This document shows positions 1-7,491 of a DNA stretch of 25,590 bases, in pieces; position 1 is the stretch's first letter; every line of letters starts with the position of its first letter. The stretch is from a virus. Under the pieces are notes generated by a model. It was not told the DNA's origin, did no database searches, and saw only the letters and a program-made list of their open reading frames with translations. The position numbers and the translations under genes were made by a program. Location: IMG/VR virus record IMGVR_UViG_3300018065_000067, positions 1-25,590 of that record, one strand, 5' to 3'.

Positions 1-11
1 ACTCCTATCTA

Positions 12-173
12 TCATTTTCCAGTAAACATATCAGTGATGAACGAAATTGGTATCGCTTCGAGATAAATTCCAAGCCCAACTGCCAATGCAGAGAATACAG
101 CCAAGCCTATGCGACGATAATGCTTGAACTTATCTGAAACTGGTTTTTCGTCATTTGTCGTTTGTTCGGTCAT
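12..173 (-). CDS. Small single-span membrane protein (53 aa)
   Basis: Unrecognised small protein. It reads MTEQTTNDEKPVSDKFKHYR, then one hydrophobic stretch (about residues 21-38, IGLAVFSALAVGLGIYLE), then a short tail ending MFTGK and TGA. The pattern suggests a charged cytoplasmic N-terminus and a single transmembrane helix. Its ATG lies inside the 3' end of regA in another frame (23-nt overlap), typical of translational coupling in phage operons. In T4 the gene after regA is the DNA polymerase gene 43. Here a small membrane protein comes first, and what follows is outside the window. No function can be assigned from sequence alone. Confidence 0.55.
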   Translation of the reverse strand: MTEQTTNDEKPVSDKFKHYRRIGLAVFSALAVGLGIYLEAIPISFITDMFTGK

Positions 174-615
174 GTTTTTTCCTACCTATTGCATACTTTG
201 GTTTCAACAACCATTTGTCTTTTTCTTTGTATGGAATAACCTTTAAGGTTTTGTACAAGGACGTTTGTTGATCCTCTACCATATCGGCATTGATAATTTC
301 TACCAATCCCCACGATTCGAGAAGCTTGGCAATCGTATTACGCCTCGCTCTGTCTTCATCGGTAAAGTCAGTTTCTCGCCCCTTACTTGCCCAACCCTTT
401 TCCTTGCGAATGTGTTCATCCAGCGCAAACAATTCTTTGAAATGAACAATATAGAATTTTCCGCGCTTGTGAAGGATATGACACGACTGCCACAAAATAG
501 GCTTGTCACCATCAATGTTGTGATGTTGCGGTATGCCAATCCTACTCAGCGTTTCGCGCACTTTCAGAAAGCTACCATCATCTTTCAATTTAACTTCTAC
601 GAATGTCTCTATCAT
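151..615 (-). CDS. regA: RegA-like translational repressor
   Basis: Resembles T4 RegA, an RNA-binding protein that represses translation of phage early mRNAs by binding their initiation regions. Recognisable family blocks are FLKVRETLSRIGI near the N-terminus, LWQSCHILHKRGKFYIVHFK in the centre, DEDRARRNTIAKLLESWGLVEI, and a C-terminal LKVIPYKEKDKWLLKPKYAIG. The protein is about 154 aa against 122 in T4. The extra length is an insertion after the central block (around HIRKEKGWASKGRE) and a basic C-terminal tail. I chose the ATG at 615 because it aligns with T4 MIEITL and has AGAGG 8 nt upstream. A longer reading from 648 would overlap gene 62. It is last in the 45-44-62-regA order, as in T4. 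Confidence 0.93.
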   Translation of the reverse strand: MIETFVEVKLKDDGSFLKVRETLSRIGIPQHHNIDGDKPILWQSCHILHKRGKFYIVHFKELFALDEHIRKEKGWASKGRETDFTDEDRARRNTIAKLLESWGLVEIINADMVEDQQTSLYKTLKVIPYKEKDKWLLKPKYAIGRKKHDRTNDK

Positions 616-644
616 AATACTGCCTCTTTCTAGAAAGGCATGTA

Positions 645-1004
645 TCATGCCTCCAAGTGTAAATCCCTTTTTATCTCAGCAAGTTGTTCGTCCGTTAGAA
701 CGGATAGGGCTTCCCTTGCTTTGTCTATGCTATATTTATAGACATTCGCAATTAGAGAAACATCAGCAGACGTTCTTTTTTTACTAAGAGGTTTCATGAA
801 TGGCCTCTTTTTTGGTCTAATCGAAGCCATCATGTAATCATAGTGCATTCGATCCGATATATCCTTACGGTTGATTTTGTTAACAACAAGTAAGCAATCT
901 GGATATTGGGAAAAAATATCATTGATAACCCACTGATTATAATCCGTTCCCAATTCAATTCGCTCGCCTGTGTTGATGGATTTCACATAATCAAACACCG
1001 ACAT
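645..1004 (-). CDS. 62: Clamp loader small subunit gp62
   Basis: The small subunit of the T4-type clamp loader, which pairs with four gp44 subunits to open gp45 and place it on DNA. It lies directly downstream of gene 44 and upstream of regA, the T4 order. The segment FSQYPDCLLVVNKINRKDIS followed by HYDYMMASIRPKKR matches the T4 region LSQFPECMPAVYAMN...HFNYLMAAVPRGKR. At 119 aa it is much shorter than T4 gp62 (187 aa). Compact versions of this subunit also occur in other T4-like lineages such as cyanophages. It lacks the long N-terminal part of T4 gp62. Confidence 0.88.
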   Translation of the reverse strand: MSVFDYVKSINTGERIELGTDYNQWVINDIFSQYPDCLLVVNKINRKDISDRMHYDYMMASIRPKKRPFMKPLSKKRTSADVSLIANVYKYSIDKAREALSVLTDEQLAEIKRDLHLEA

Positions 1005-1020
1005 TTCATCTCACTTTCGA

Positions 1021-1956
1021 TTACTTATCTTTCCACTCAGCAGCCGCTGAAATACTCAGCAACGCTGCACACAACGTAATATCAGGATTTGGTGCGCGTG
1101 TAGCCATGTCCTGATAATCAGCAAGAAGTGTTATGATACGCGCAGCAGAGGAAGGAACCCAATGGGCATCTGCGGTATCGTACAGCATGGTAAAAACATC
1201 CTGCACATCAATATCGTTTTCAGCAACGAATTTTCGAATGCTAGAATATGCCTTGTTGCGCATGAAGTCAACAAGCTGTTCCAACATAATCTTATCGAAG
1301 TTGACCAGAATTCCACTATCAATTTTGCCGTTAACAGAATAACGCTGCAAATCGTTAATGACTCTACGAATGTCTGGAAAATGTTTCTGGATCAAAGCAA
1401 CAACAGTCCTTTTGTCGTATGCAATATTCTCCTGATCCAAAAGCTTCAACATGCGTTGTGCGATCTTCTTCAAGATCGCCGCCTTCTCAGAAGACGTTAT
1501 ATCAAACTCGACAAGCGTACATCTCGAATGCAACTCCGGTGCAATTTTGTGTGGCCGATTGCACGTTAGTATAAAACCACAATTAGAACTGTATTCCTCC
1601 ATGAAATTGCGCAACCCCTGTTGCATATTATTTGATAGACCATCGGCTTCATCCAAAATGACAAACTTGCGCTTTCCTACCATTGACATAGTAGACGCAA
1701 AATCTCGTATCTCATTTCGCAGAGTGTCTTTGGTGCCATCCAGCGAACCGTTGATAAGCATGTACGAACATCCCAATTCGTCACACATTGCCTTTGCAAC
1801 AGTTGTCTTTCCAATACCAGCACGACCAGTGAAAATCATGTTTGGAATACTACCGCTCTCGACCATAGTGGTAAACATTTCTTTGTATCGGTCTGGCAGT
1901 ATCGTATCTGCTATTTTCCTTGGTCTATATTTCTCAGTCCACAAATATTCTTTCAT
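1021..1956 (-). CDS. 44: Clamp loader ATPase subunit gp44
   Basis: AAA+ ATPase of the sliding-clamp loader, working with gp62 to load gp45 at primer-template junctions. The N-terminus WTEKYRPRKIAD is the classic clamp-loader opening. Walker A is GRAGIGKT (residues 44-51), Walker B is VILDEAD (about 99-105), and the arginine-finger SRC motif is at 144-146 (ELHSRC). Length is 311 aa against 319 in T4, so it is full length. In T4 gene 44 directly follows 45. Here three extra genes (two phosphoribosyltransferase-like and one unknown) separate them. It is followed after 16 nt by gene 62. Confidence 0.97.
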   Translation of the reverse strand: MKEYLWTEKYRPRKIADTILPDRYKEMFTTMVESGSIPNMIFTGRAGIGKTTVAKAMCDELGCSYMLINGSLDGTKDTLRNEIRDFASTMSMVGKRKFVILDEADGLSNNMQQGLRNFMEEYSSNCGFILTCNRPHKIAPELHSRCTLVEFDITSSEKAAILKKIAQRMLKLLDQENIAYDKRTVVALIQKHFPDIRRVINDLQRYSVNGKIDSGILVNFDKIMLEQLVDFMRNKAYSSIRKFVAENDIDVQDVFTMLYDTADAHWVPSSAARIITLLADYQDMATRAPNPDITLCAALLSISAAAEWKDK

Positions 1957-1959
1957 GCA

Positions 1960-2376
1960 TCACCCGTGTTTGAGTAAGTCGAATGCGATGATCAGATCAC
2001 CGTCACCAAAACCAAGTTCCTTTGACGATGTTTCAAAAACACAACCAGGAAGCAATACATTGTGGTTGGAAACCAACGGAAATACATATCTCGTTGTGTC
2101 GTCAATTTGTTCATCGTCAATAGAATCGCCGTTCCTCACTATAGAAATGAAGACACAATTGCTATTGGTTCTGGTCTCGATTATTTTGATGAACGCTGCA
2201 ATCTCTGGCCACGAAAATGGATATCCATATCGCAACGATCCACTGACGTTCTTAACATCACGCTCTACGAATTTCAATAGCGTAATGTGATTTCCTTTTC
2301 CCCAAGCATACTGACGCTCATCAATTTCTTGCGAGATTAGAGTAGTTGGAAATTTGAGTATCTGTTTTTCTGACAT
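1960..2376 (-). CDS. Unknown protein between PRTase-like genes and gene 44
   Basis: Not recognised. The product is about 138 aa starting MSEKQILKFPTTLISQEIDE. It is a mixed alpha/beta-looking soluble protein with an acidic stretch (DSIDDEQIDDTTRY) and a C-terminus ELGFGDGDLIIAFDLLKHG. The ATG at 2376 lies inside the end of the upstream phosphoribosyltransferase-like gene (56-nt overlap). An in-frame start at 2445 would lengthen the overlap further and is less likely. The stop lies just before the start of gene 44. Tight packing with the two upstream PRTase-like genes suggests one inserted cassette that may share a pathway. That is inference from position only. Confidence 0.6.
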   Translation of the reverse strand: MSEKQILKFPTTLISQEIDERQYAWGKGNHITLLKFVERDVKNVSGSLRYGYPFSWPEIAAFIKIIETRTNSNCVFISIVRNGDSIDDEQIDDTTRYVFPLVSNHNVLLPGCVFETSSKELGFGDGDLIIAFDLLKHG

Positions 2377-2971
2377 CAACTGGCTCCCAATATGTCTCAC
2401 GATTGTATTCGAAGTTAAACTCAGATAGCTGAAATAAACCATCAATCTGATTGTTATTTGTGATGATACTGACTTTCTTACAGGTTGCTATCAAACCCAA
2501 TTCACGCAACACGATGCTTTGTGCTCTGTTAATTGAATTTCCTGTGTTGGCAAAATCATCAACGTATATGATAGGAAGATGATTTGGAATGCCTTCTATC
2601 CAATTGAACAAACCGCTCGATTTGCGATCCTTTCTCACCGTGAACGCATTGACGTTGATTCCTCTCGATCTCATCAAATGCCACTGCATGTGCGTTACAA
2701 CAGGAAGGCTTCCAGTTTCCAACCCAACCAACTGAAAAGGTGTTTTTGGAAACATATCATCCATCAATCTCATCACGTGGTTCATCATTTCGATGTTGTG
2801 TGTCAATCTTCGCATAAAGACAATCCAGTCATTGCCAGATACGTTCAAGATTGATGGCGAAAGAACCTTGCCAACAACCTCATCATTATATGCCTTCTCT
2901 GGATTACACCGAAAAATAACCTTTTCATCTATAAACTGTTTGACCAGATTTCGCGTTGATTCATAAGACAT
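2321..2971 (-). CDS. Phosphoribosyltransferase-like protein, copy A
   Basis: Carries a PRPP-binding signature of type I phosphoribosyltransferases: hydrophobic strand, two acidic residues and a small-residue loop (IIYVDDFANTGNS, residues about 134-146). The segment LETGSLPV (about 84-90) resembles the upstream family strand-loop. Such enzymes transfer a ribose phosphate from PRPP to a base or small molecule. The specific substrate cannot be read here. The start at 2971 is favoured by a strong GGAGATA ribosome-binding site just upstream. The protein is about 216 aa. It shares (F/W)IEGIPN..P..(I/V)VDD.AN with the next gene upstream, so the two are tandem paralogues. It could act in nucleotide salvage or base modification, but neither is shown. 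Confidence 0.7.
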   Translation of the reverse strand: MSYESTRNLVKQFIDEKVIFRCNPEKAYNDEVVGKVLSPSILNVSGNDWIVFMRRLTHNIEMMNHVMRLMDDMFPKTPFQLVGLETGSLPVVTHMQWHLMRSRGINVNAFTVRKDRKSSGLFNWIEGIPNHLPIIYVDDFANTGNSINRAQSIVLRELGLIATCKKVSIITNNNQIDGLFQLSEFNFEYNRETYWEPVDVRKTDTQISNYSNLARN

Positions 2972-3543
2972 ATTATCTCCTGTCCAGAATGTGCATCCCA
3001 CAGCATATTACCATTCTTATTCACAATAGCCAAACATTGCTCACAAACCGGCATCTTTCGAGCCAGCAGAAAATCCTTGCAGTAGGAAAAAGCATTCGTC
3101 GAATTTGCCATATCATCAACGATGAGACACGGTTTATCGTTTGGTATGCCTTCTATGAAATTGTGTTTGGCATAACGCTTTCTCGACTCACGTATCCAGA
3201 AATAGTTTACACCAAAGTAACTAGACAATGAGGCAGCAAATGCTATGCCATTTATTTCTCGACAAACGAACTGCACGTTTGGCAAATCAATGTCAGCTTC
3301 TTCCAGAAGAAACCCTAGTGCACGACATACACGAGACATCATAGCCGGATTTGTAGTAAGGTTGGTTAGATAATATTGTCCAAAATATCTATCGCCCGGT
3401 CCTTTACCAAGCATGTCACCATGAGGTGATTCATAATAACAATGCGAACGAATGTACTCAGCAACATCTCTTATAGTTGAAGGAACAACAGACAACCGCT
3501 GATATTCGCGACTGTCTGTCATCCAACTGCCATAGTCCACCAT
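2929..3543 (-). CDS. Phosphoribosyltransferase-like protein, copy B (degenerate PRPP loop)
   Basis: Paralogue of the adjacent downstream gene. It shares the block FIEGIPNDKPCLIVDDMANS (residues about 129-148), where copy A has WIEGIPNHLPIIYVDDFANT. In copy B the PRPP-loop residues after the acidic pair read ANSTNA rather than ANTGNS, losing the glycine typical of the loop. It may therefore bind PRPP poorly or have another role. The ATG at 3543 overlaps the stop codon of the clamp gene by one base (TAATG), so translation is probably coupled to gp45. A 12-codon upstream in-frame extension exists but would overlap gene 45. About 204 aa, overlapping copy A by 43 nt. Possibly the two copies form a heteromer (inference). 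Confidence 0.65.
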   Translation of the reverse strand: MVDYGSWMTDSREYQRLSVVPSTIRDVAEYIRSHCYYESPHGDMLGKGPGDRYFGQYYLTNLTTNPAMMSRVCRALGFLLEEADIDLPNVQFVCREINGIAFAASLSSYFGVNYFWIRESRKRYAKHNFIEGIPNDKPCLIVDDMANSTNAFSYCKDFLLARKMPVCEQCLAIVNKNGNMLWDAHSGQEIICLMNQREIWSNSL

Positions 3544-4211
3544 TACTCGAACGTCGATTTTGCTGACATGATAACCCAATACTCCGCAACTTCACCCTTA
3601 AAATGCACCAGACCATTTCTGTCAATCGTAACATCATAATCGCCTGGAATCATTTTCATGTTGCCGAGGCTCATGATGCAATTGAACGTCTTGTCTGTTT
3701 GACCAAGATTGGCCGAATATGTATCAGACATTCCGTTTTCAATTCGAGTTGACAACGCTTGAATACTGAGTTTTCCGTTATCACCAACAAAGGCAAATTC
3801 AGTGAAACTCATGATACCCATTGCCTTATGAACCTGCTGCCAAACTTCGTCCTTAAGAGTGAATTGCACGTCTTTAGATCGAAGCTTGATTTTCTTGCCA
3901 TCGGGAGGGGCATCGATAAGCCCCTCCGGTGAATACGCATATTTTACTTCAAAGTCCCCTTGCTTGATGATAATACATTCATCACCAAACGTGACATCTG
4001 GATCACCATCACCAAGAGTTAACAGATTGAGAAATTTCTTCAAATCAACGATAGGTATCGTTCTTGGAAATGTTTCTGCTACATCAGCACGAGCGACAAT
4101 CACATCTTGTCGTTGCGTAGTAATAACAGAACCAGCACGCAAAACAATAGACTTGTTGATCGAGTAGAAATTCACCAATATGTCGATAGTCTCTTTCGAT
4201 ATTTTCATCAT
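3543..4211 (-). CDS. 45: Sliding clamp gp45
   Basis: DNA polymerase processivity clamp. In T4 the homotrimeric ring tethers gp43 polymerase and, bound to gp33 and gp55 on RNA polymerase, activates late transcription. The product is 222 aa against 228 in T4. It opens MKISKETIDILVNFYSINKS, ahead of a predicted beta-rich two-domain body, with the middle segment LKKFLNLLTLGDGDPDVTFG typical of the family. Two ATG codons stand in tandem (MM). GAGG is 5 nt before the first and 8 before the second. Gene 45 is 13 nt from the intein-bearing gene upstream and overlaps the next gene by one base. gp33 and gp55 are both encoded in this window, so the full late-activation set is present. Confidence 0.93.
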   Translation of the reverse strand: MMKISKETIDILVNFYSINKSIVLRAGSVITTQRQDVIVARADVAETFPRTIPIVDLKKFLNLLTLGDGDPDVTFGDECIIIKQGDFEVKYAYSPEGLIDAPPDGKKIKLRSKDVQFTLKDEVWQQVHKAMGIMSFTEFAFVGDNGKLSIQALSTRIENGMSDTYSANLGQTDKTFNCIMSLGNMKMIPGDYDVTIDRNGLVHFKGEVAEYWVIMSAKSTFE

Positions 4212-4224
4212 CTAATCCTCGATG

Positions 4225-6267
4225 TTACTTGTTTTCTCGACGCTTTTTCTTCTCACGATTCTTCTGGATTATACCAGCATCCGCAGTCGCCGCAACCCCC
4301 ACAGCAGCCAAATCAGGAAGAGAACCGCCGAAAATGTATGTTCCAACATGGAATGTTTTCATCCAAGGACACAACCATGTTTGTAAACCAGCTTCCTGTA
4401 CGCGCTGACAGAACCAGTAATCCTCTGAAAGATATCTCTTCGAAGTTTTTGCCTTCGAGTCATCATACTCTTTCATGATATCATGAATCTCGGATTCCGA
4501 TTTTGCATTTCGCATTTTTTCAATCAAACGATCCTTATTAGGAGCATCGATGGCAGCCTGAAAATACATCATGATTTCACGTGTGCCGTCGAAATGTTCT
4601 GTGCGCACATGGTCAGGCTTGTACAGCAACTCTGGAAATTTCTTGTTCATGACTTCAAAACATTTGCGCTTGATCATCATGAAACCAGTTCCAATTTCGA
4701 GAACTTCAACAGGCTCACCGATAGGTATACGTTCACCACCAGCCTTTGGATTGAAGACAAAATCACCAACGAATTTTTCAAGTTCATTCGGATCATCATC
4801 AGCAAAACCCTTGTCTACGGCAGCTTTGACTTTTTCCCAAGAGATACAATTGTGCGACACATAATGATTAGCTACAAAATTGAAATTATCAGCAACGCCA
4901 ATATCATACTGATCGCTATTCGTATCATGTGGCTGCACAGAAACCTTCTTAGCACAAATATCCATTGGCGTGAAATCGTATTCATATTTTTCGCCGCCAC
5001 AATGCTCAGAAGGCATTTTATATTCCATCGACTTGATTACATAAGGAGCAATCAATTTGAAGAAATCATTTACGGATACTTGAGCTATGCGAACACGCCA
5101 ACCATTACCACATTTGTTGATACTAGATGAAATACCAAATTTTGTGGCGAGCATATCAACAATAGATTCAACTTCATCGTACTGATAATTATCAGTACAT
5201 AACATTACATGATGTCCTTGTTGATGATTATTCGTCAATGAACCATCATCCATATACCACATAGCCAACGCGCGTTCATCAACCATATGCAATACATTCT
5301 TCAAAGTTTTTTGTGAGGTGAGCAATTCACCAAGACGCGTTACTTGAGCATTCCTCGGACACCACAAATATTCCGCATGATATTCAGTTCCTTTATACTC
5401 ACCGATCATTTTTTGTTCGGAGATTTTACCACCAAATAACTCTTGCTTAAATCTAAGATAGTCTTTCTGATTAACAGAGTGTCCAAATTTCAGATACCCT
5501 TTAATATCAATAGAACCATCACCAAGCAAAGTACCGATCAAACATTGCAACTGATCTTCATTATAGAAGTGATTCTCGTTATTTGTGCCCTCGCGCCTAT
5601 TTGGTTTTCGAGCAACATACAAACCATCACAATCTTTTGCTTCCAACCAAGTTACCTTCGGATTCAGAACATCACGAATAACTGCAAGTTCATGATCCTC
5701 AGTAACTACAAGAGCTTTCTGATTTGTAGCTTGTACTGATACCCAACGTTTTCCGTTTGATGGAAATCTAGAATGACTTATGATCGGCTTCCATTCAAAT
5801 TTATTGGTTTGTGTATTCAGAGACAACACATCACAATACCATTCATTATCAACAATATCGCCAATCTTTTTGAGCCCATCCTTTGTTGAAACTAACGTAT
5901 TTTTATCGTAACTCTTTTTCGGATATGGACCACCCATAATGTCATAATCGCTATCGTCTTCCATCATAGCCAGAATGGCAATAATGTCATTTGCATTAAA
6001 CCCAATGTCGCTGTCAATAAACAACATGTGCGTACAATCACTGCGCATAAATTCATCGCAACAATAATTGCGTGCCCTTGTTATCAACGATTCGTTGAAG
6101 AGAAAATACGGTTGGTGTGCAATGTTCATCCGAGTGAGAAGATTTGTCAATTCCATCATTGACCTTGCATACATCCCTGCACATTGGCCTCCGTACATGG
6201 GAGTTGCAATAAAAAGCTTTCGTTTTTTGGCAAGTTCCTCAATATTAACTTCAAGTTTGAAACCCAT
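4225..6267 (-). CDS. Glycosyltransferase-like protein interrupted by an intein
   Basis: A 680-aa precursor. The host protein (about 325 aa after splicing) looks like a GT-A-fold glycosyltransferase. It starts with a strand KLFIATPMYGG, contains an RARNYCCDEF segment, and has the acidic metal-binding style motif LFIDSDIGF (residues 82-90). After the intein it continues CISWEKVKAAV and a C-terminal part with GTGFMMIKRKCFEVM, LSEDYWFCQRV and TWLCPWMKTFHVG. The reading frame is open across the intein, so a precursor is translated and must self-splice. The likely job is sugar transfer to phage DNA or to a surface molecule, but the acceptor cannot be told. It lies 13 nt upstream of gene 45 in transcription order. 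Confidence 0.8.
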   Translation of the reverse strand: MGFKLEVNIEELAKKRKLFIATPMYGGQCAGMYARSMMELTNLLTRMNIAHQPYFLFNESLITRARNYCCDEFMRSDCTHMLFIDSDIGFNANDIIAILAMMEDDSDYDIMGGPYPKKSYDKNTLVSTKDGLKKIGDIVDNEWYCDVLSLNTQTNKFEWKPIISHSRFPSNGKRWVSVQATNQKALVVTEDHELAVIRDVLNPKVTWLEAKDCDGLYVARKPNRREGTNNENHFYNEDQLQCLIGTLLGDGSIDIKGYLKFGHSVNQKDYLRFKQELFGGKISEQKMIGEYKGTEYHAEYLWCPRNAQVTRLGELLTSQKTLKNVLHMVDERALAMWYMDDGSLTNNHQQGHHVMLCTDNYQYDEVESIVDMLATKFGISSSINKCGNGWRVRIAQVSVNDFFKLIAPYVIKSMEYKMPSEHCGGEKYEYDFTPMDICAKKVSVQPHDTNSDQYDIGVADNFNFVANHYVSHNCISWEKVKAAVDKGFADDDPNELEKFVGDFVFNPKAGGERIPIGEPVEVLEIGTGFMMIKRKCFEVMNKKFPELLYKPDHVRTEHFDGTREIMMYFQAAIDAPNKDRLIEKMRNAKSESEIHDIMKEYDDSKAKTSKRYLSEDYWFCQRVQEAGLQTWLCPWMKTFHVGTYIFGGSLPDLAAVGVAATADAGIIQKNREKKKRRENK
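4849..5913 (-). mobile_element. Intein with LAGLIDADG homing endonuclease
   Basis: In-frame insertion of residues 119-473 (355 aa). The splice junctions read YPKK|SYDKNTLV at the N-side, with Ser1 as first nucleophile, and YVSHN|CISWE at the C-side, with His-Asn ending the intein and Cys as +1 residue. Block B is TEDHEL (189-194), with the Thr-x-x-His catalytic pattern. The two LAGLIDADG helices are CLIGTLLGDGSI (242-253) and ALAMWYMDDGSL (333-344), each with the metal-binding acidic residue. Block F is QYDIGVADNFNFVANHY. All splicing and homing residues look intact, so it is probably active in both. Insertion is directly after a GGPYPKK motif near the glycosyltransferase-like active site, the usual kind of conserved intein target. 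Confidence 0.92.
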
Positions 6268-6276
6268 ATTGTTCTC

Positions 6277-6618
6277 CTATTCTAATACTACAATGCTCTC
6301 ATCACTTCGTATATATGTGATGTAATAATCGGATGGTGTTTCTGTCTTGTAATCGATAAATTCATCAGTGCTTTCATGTGGACCACTGCAAATCGCTTTG
6401 ATCTCTTCAATGCTTTGTTGATTATACTTTATCGGGTCTACATGAACAACAAACGGAGCTTCACTTTTCTTGACTGCCCACATCTCAAATGGTTGTGTTA
6501 CAGAGACATCAATATTTTCATCTGGTCGAGCGTAATCATTTTCCCCCAAGAAAACACGCAAATCACCGTTCTTTTCGAGTATGTCTTCAAGTTTCTTGAT
6601 CAATTCGCTTATCTTCAT
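6277..6618 (-). CDS. Unknown small protein (113 aa)
   Basis: Not assigned to a family. The start MKISELIKKLEDILEKNGD is a predicted amphipathic helix followed by LRVFLGE. This resembles small phage and bacterial proteins that open with such a helix and then a beta core. The C-terminus YYITYIRSDESIVVLE is a probable beta hairpin. The ATG at 6618 has GGAGC upstream with about 9 nt spacing and is preferred over the in-frame ATG at 6636. It overlaps the preceding DUF3310 gene by 32 nt and stops 9 nt before the glycosyltransferase-like gene, in one operon. Confidence 0.65.
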   Translation of the reverse strand: MKISELIKKLEDILEKNGDLRVFLGENDYARPDENIDVSVTQPFEMWAVKKSEAPFVVHVDPIKYNQQSIEEIKAICSGPHESTDEFIDYKTETPSDYYITYIRSDESIVVLE

Positions 6619-6979
6619 TTGAATAGTGCTCCACATAAAGCATGAGAAATATGTAATGAAGCGCCTTCAACAAATCATCTTTGTTGTTGCCATTTTTCTT
6701 CCCATAGCGCCAAATATATTTAAGTGCGGTGTTGCGAAAAGTTGGTGCGCTATCACCAAGCGCAATCCATGCATCAAAACACTCAATATTCGAACTGTCA
6801 GACTTGTAGTGTTGTTTGTAAGTTGACGCCAAATATTCCTTAAGGTCCGCAAGGATTTGATCTTCACAATACTTCCATGGAATGTTTGATGGAGGAAAGG
6901 AAGCATCTTCTTTGCTTTCAAGTGGAATATATTTGCCCAACATTGGATCATATTTTTTCCTAGCAACTGGTCCTGTCAT
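6587..6979 (-). CDS. DUF3310-like protein
   Basis: The C-terminal half carries the pattern of the DUF3310 family (sometimes labelled nucleotide kinase in phages): ECFDAWIALGD, then TALKYIWRYGKKNGN, then DDLLKALHYIFLML. That is, a helix ending in a K-Y-x-W-R-x-G-K-K motif followed by D-L-x-K-A-x-x-Y. Many tailed phages encode this domain and its biochemical role is not settled. The protein is 130 aa. The N-terminal 50 residues (MTGPVARKKYDPMLGKYIPL) are not part of the domain. Its ATG overlaps the upstream gene stop in an ATGA arrangement, so translation is probably coupled. Confidence 0.75.
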   Translation of the reverse strand: MTGPVARKKYDPMLGKYIPLESKEDASFPPSNIPWKYCEDQILADLKEYLASTYKQHYKSDSSNIECFDAWIALGDSAPTFRNTALKYIWRYGKKNGNNKDDLLKALHYIFLMLYVEHYSNEDKRIDQET

Positions 6980-7422
6980 ATTCGTCTCCTAGAATTATCT
7001 ATAACAAAATTCGTTCGGTTTGCCTTTTTTGTGGTTATGGTCTCAAGTTCCTTCAACATGTTATCAGTCTCTTCTGTAAACTTGTTATCGGATTCAATCT
7101 TTTCTCCATACCGCAAAATAGGCTTACCAGTATGAGGATTGACAACAGTACCATCTGGTTTTTCTTCAATTATCGGCTCTTCTTCTGGCTCAGTATCATC
7201 GTCTTGCTGCAAAAGATGTATGGCGTTTGCCAAATCCTTAATGGCATCCTGATAGAACTCGATTTTGAATTCCACAGAATCACAATCAACAGCACCTATG
7301 ACGGAAAACACAATGCGATCTTCGAGCGTTCGAATTCCATTCGGCAATTGATTAATTTTCACTGGTGGGCGATTTTCCAACCTAGATATCTGCTCTTTGA
7401 GTATTTTTGTAACTGGATTCAT
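6976..7422 (-). CDS. Unknown acidic protein (148 aa)
   Basis: Not recognised. The N-terminus MNPVTKILKEQISRLENRPP is probably helical. A very acidic linker (QQDDDTEPEEEPIIEEKPDG) sits in the middle, followed by VVNPHTGKPILRYG, and the C-terminus is basic (TTKKANRTNFVIDNSRRRI). The ATG at 7422 has GAGGGG closely upstream, and the stop overlaps the DUF3310 gene start by 4 nt. A strong hairpin lies just upstream, between this gene and the preceding one, so this gene may begin a new transcript or depend on read-through. Confidence 0.65.
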   Translation of the reverse strand: MNPVTKILKEQISRLENRPPVKINQLPNGIRTLEDRIVFSVIGAVDCDSVEFKIEFYQDAIKDLANAIHLLQQDDDTEPEEEPIIEEKPDGTVVNPHTGKPILRYGEKIESDNKFTEETDNMLKELETITTKKANRTNFVIDNSRRRI

Positions 7423-7442
7423 GATCCCCTCATAGCACTAAA

Positions 7443-7470
7443 GGACCGCACCGAATTAACGATGCAGTCC
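7443..7470 (-). terminator. Hairpin, probable terminator or attenuator
   Basis: On the minus strand an 11-bp stem (GGACTGCATCG with CGGTGCGGTCC) closes a TTAATT loop and is followed by TTTAG. Two of the pairs are G-U wobbles in minus-strand RNA and would be A-C mismatches in plus-strand RNA, so the structure fits minus-strand transcription. The T run is short, so termination may be partial. Confidence 0.6.
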
Positions 7471-7491
7471 CATTAATGACAATAGCGTTGA

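Noticed and set aside
733-740. TATAAATA on the minus strand inside gene 62
   Set aside because: It lies within well-conserved coding sequence (YKYSID) and not in a gap. Probably chance in an AT-rich genome.
1162-2290. Plus-strand frames opposite genes 44 and downstream
   Set aside because: They overlap a complete AAA+ protein with all motifs on the other strand, and encode no recognisable protein.
5443-5739. Separate plus-strand gene opposite the intein
   Set aside because: Shadow of the intein coding sequence. Sequence is hydrophobic, without ribosome-binding site or family features.
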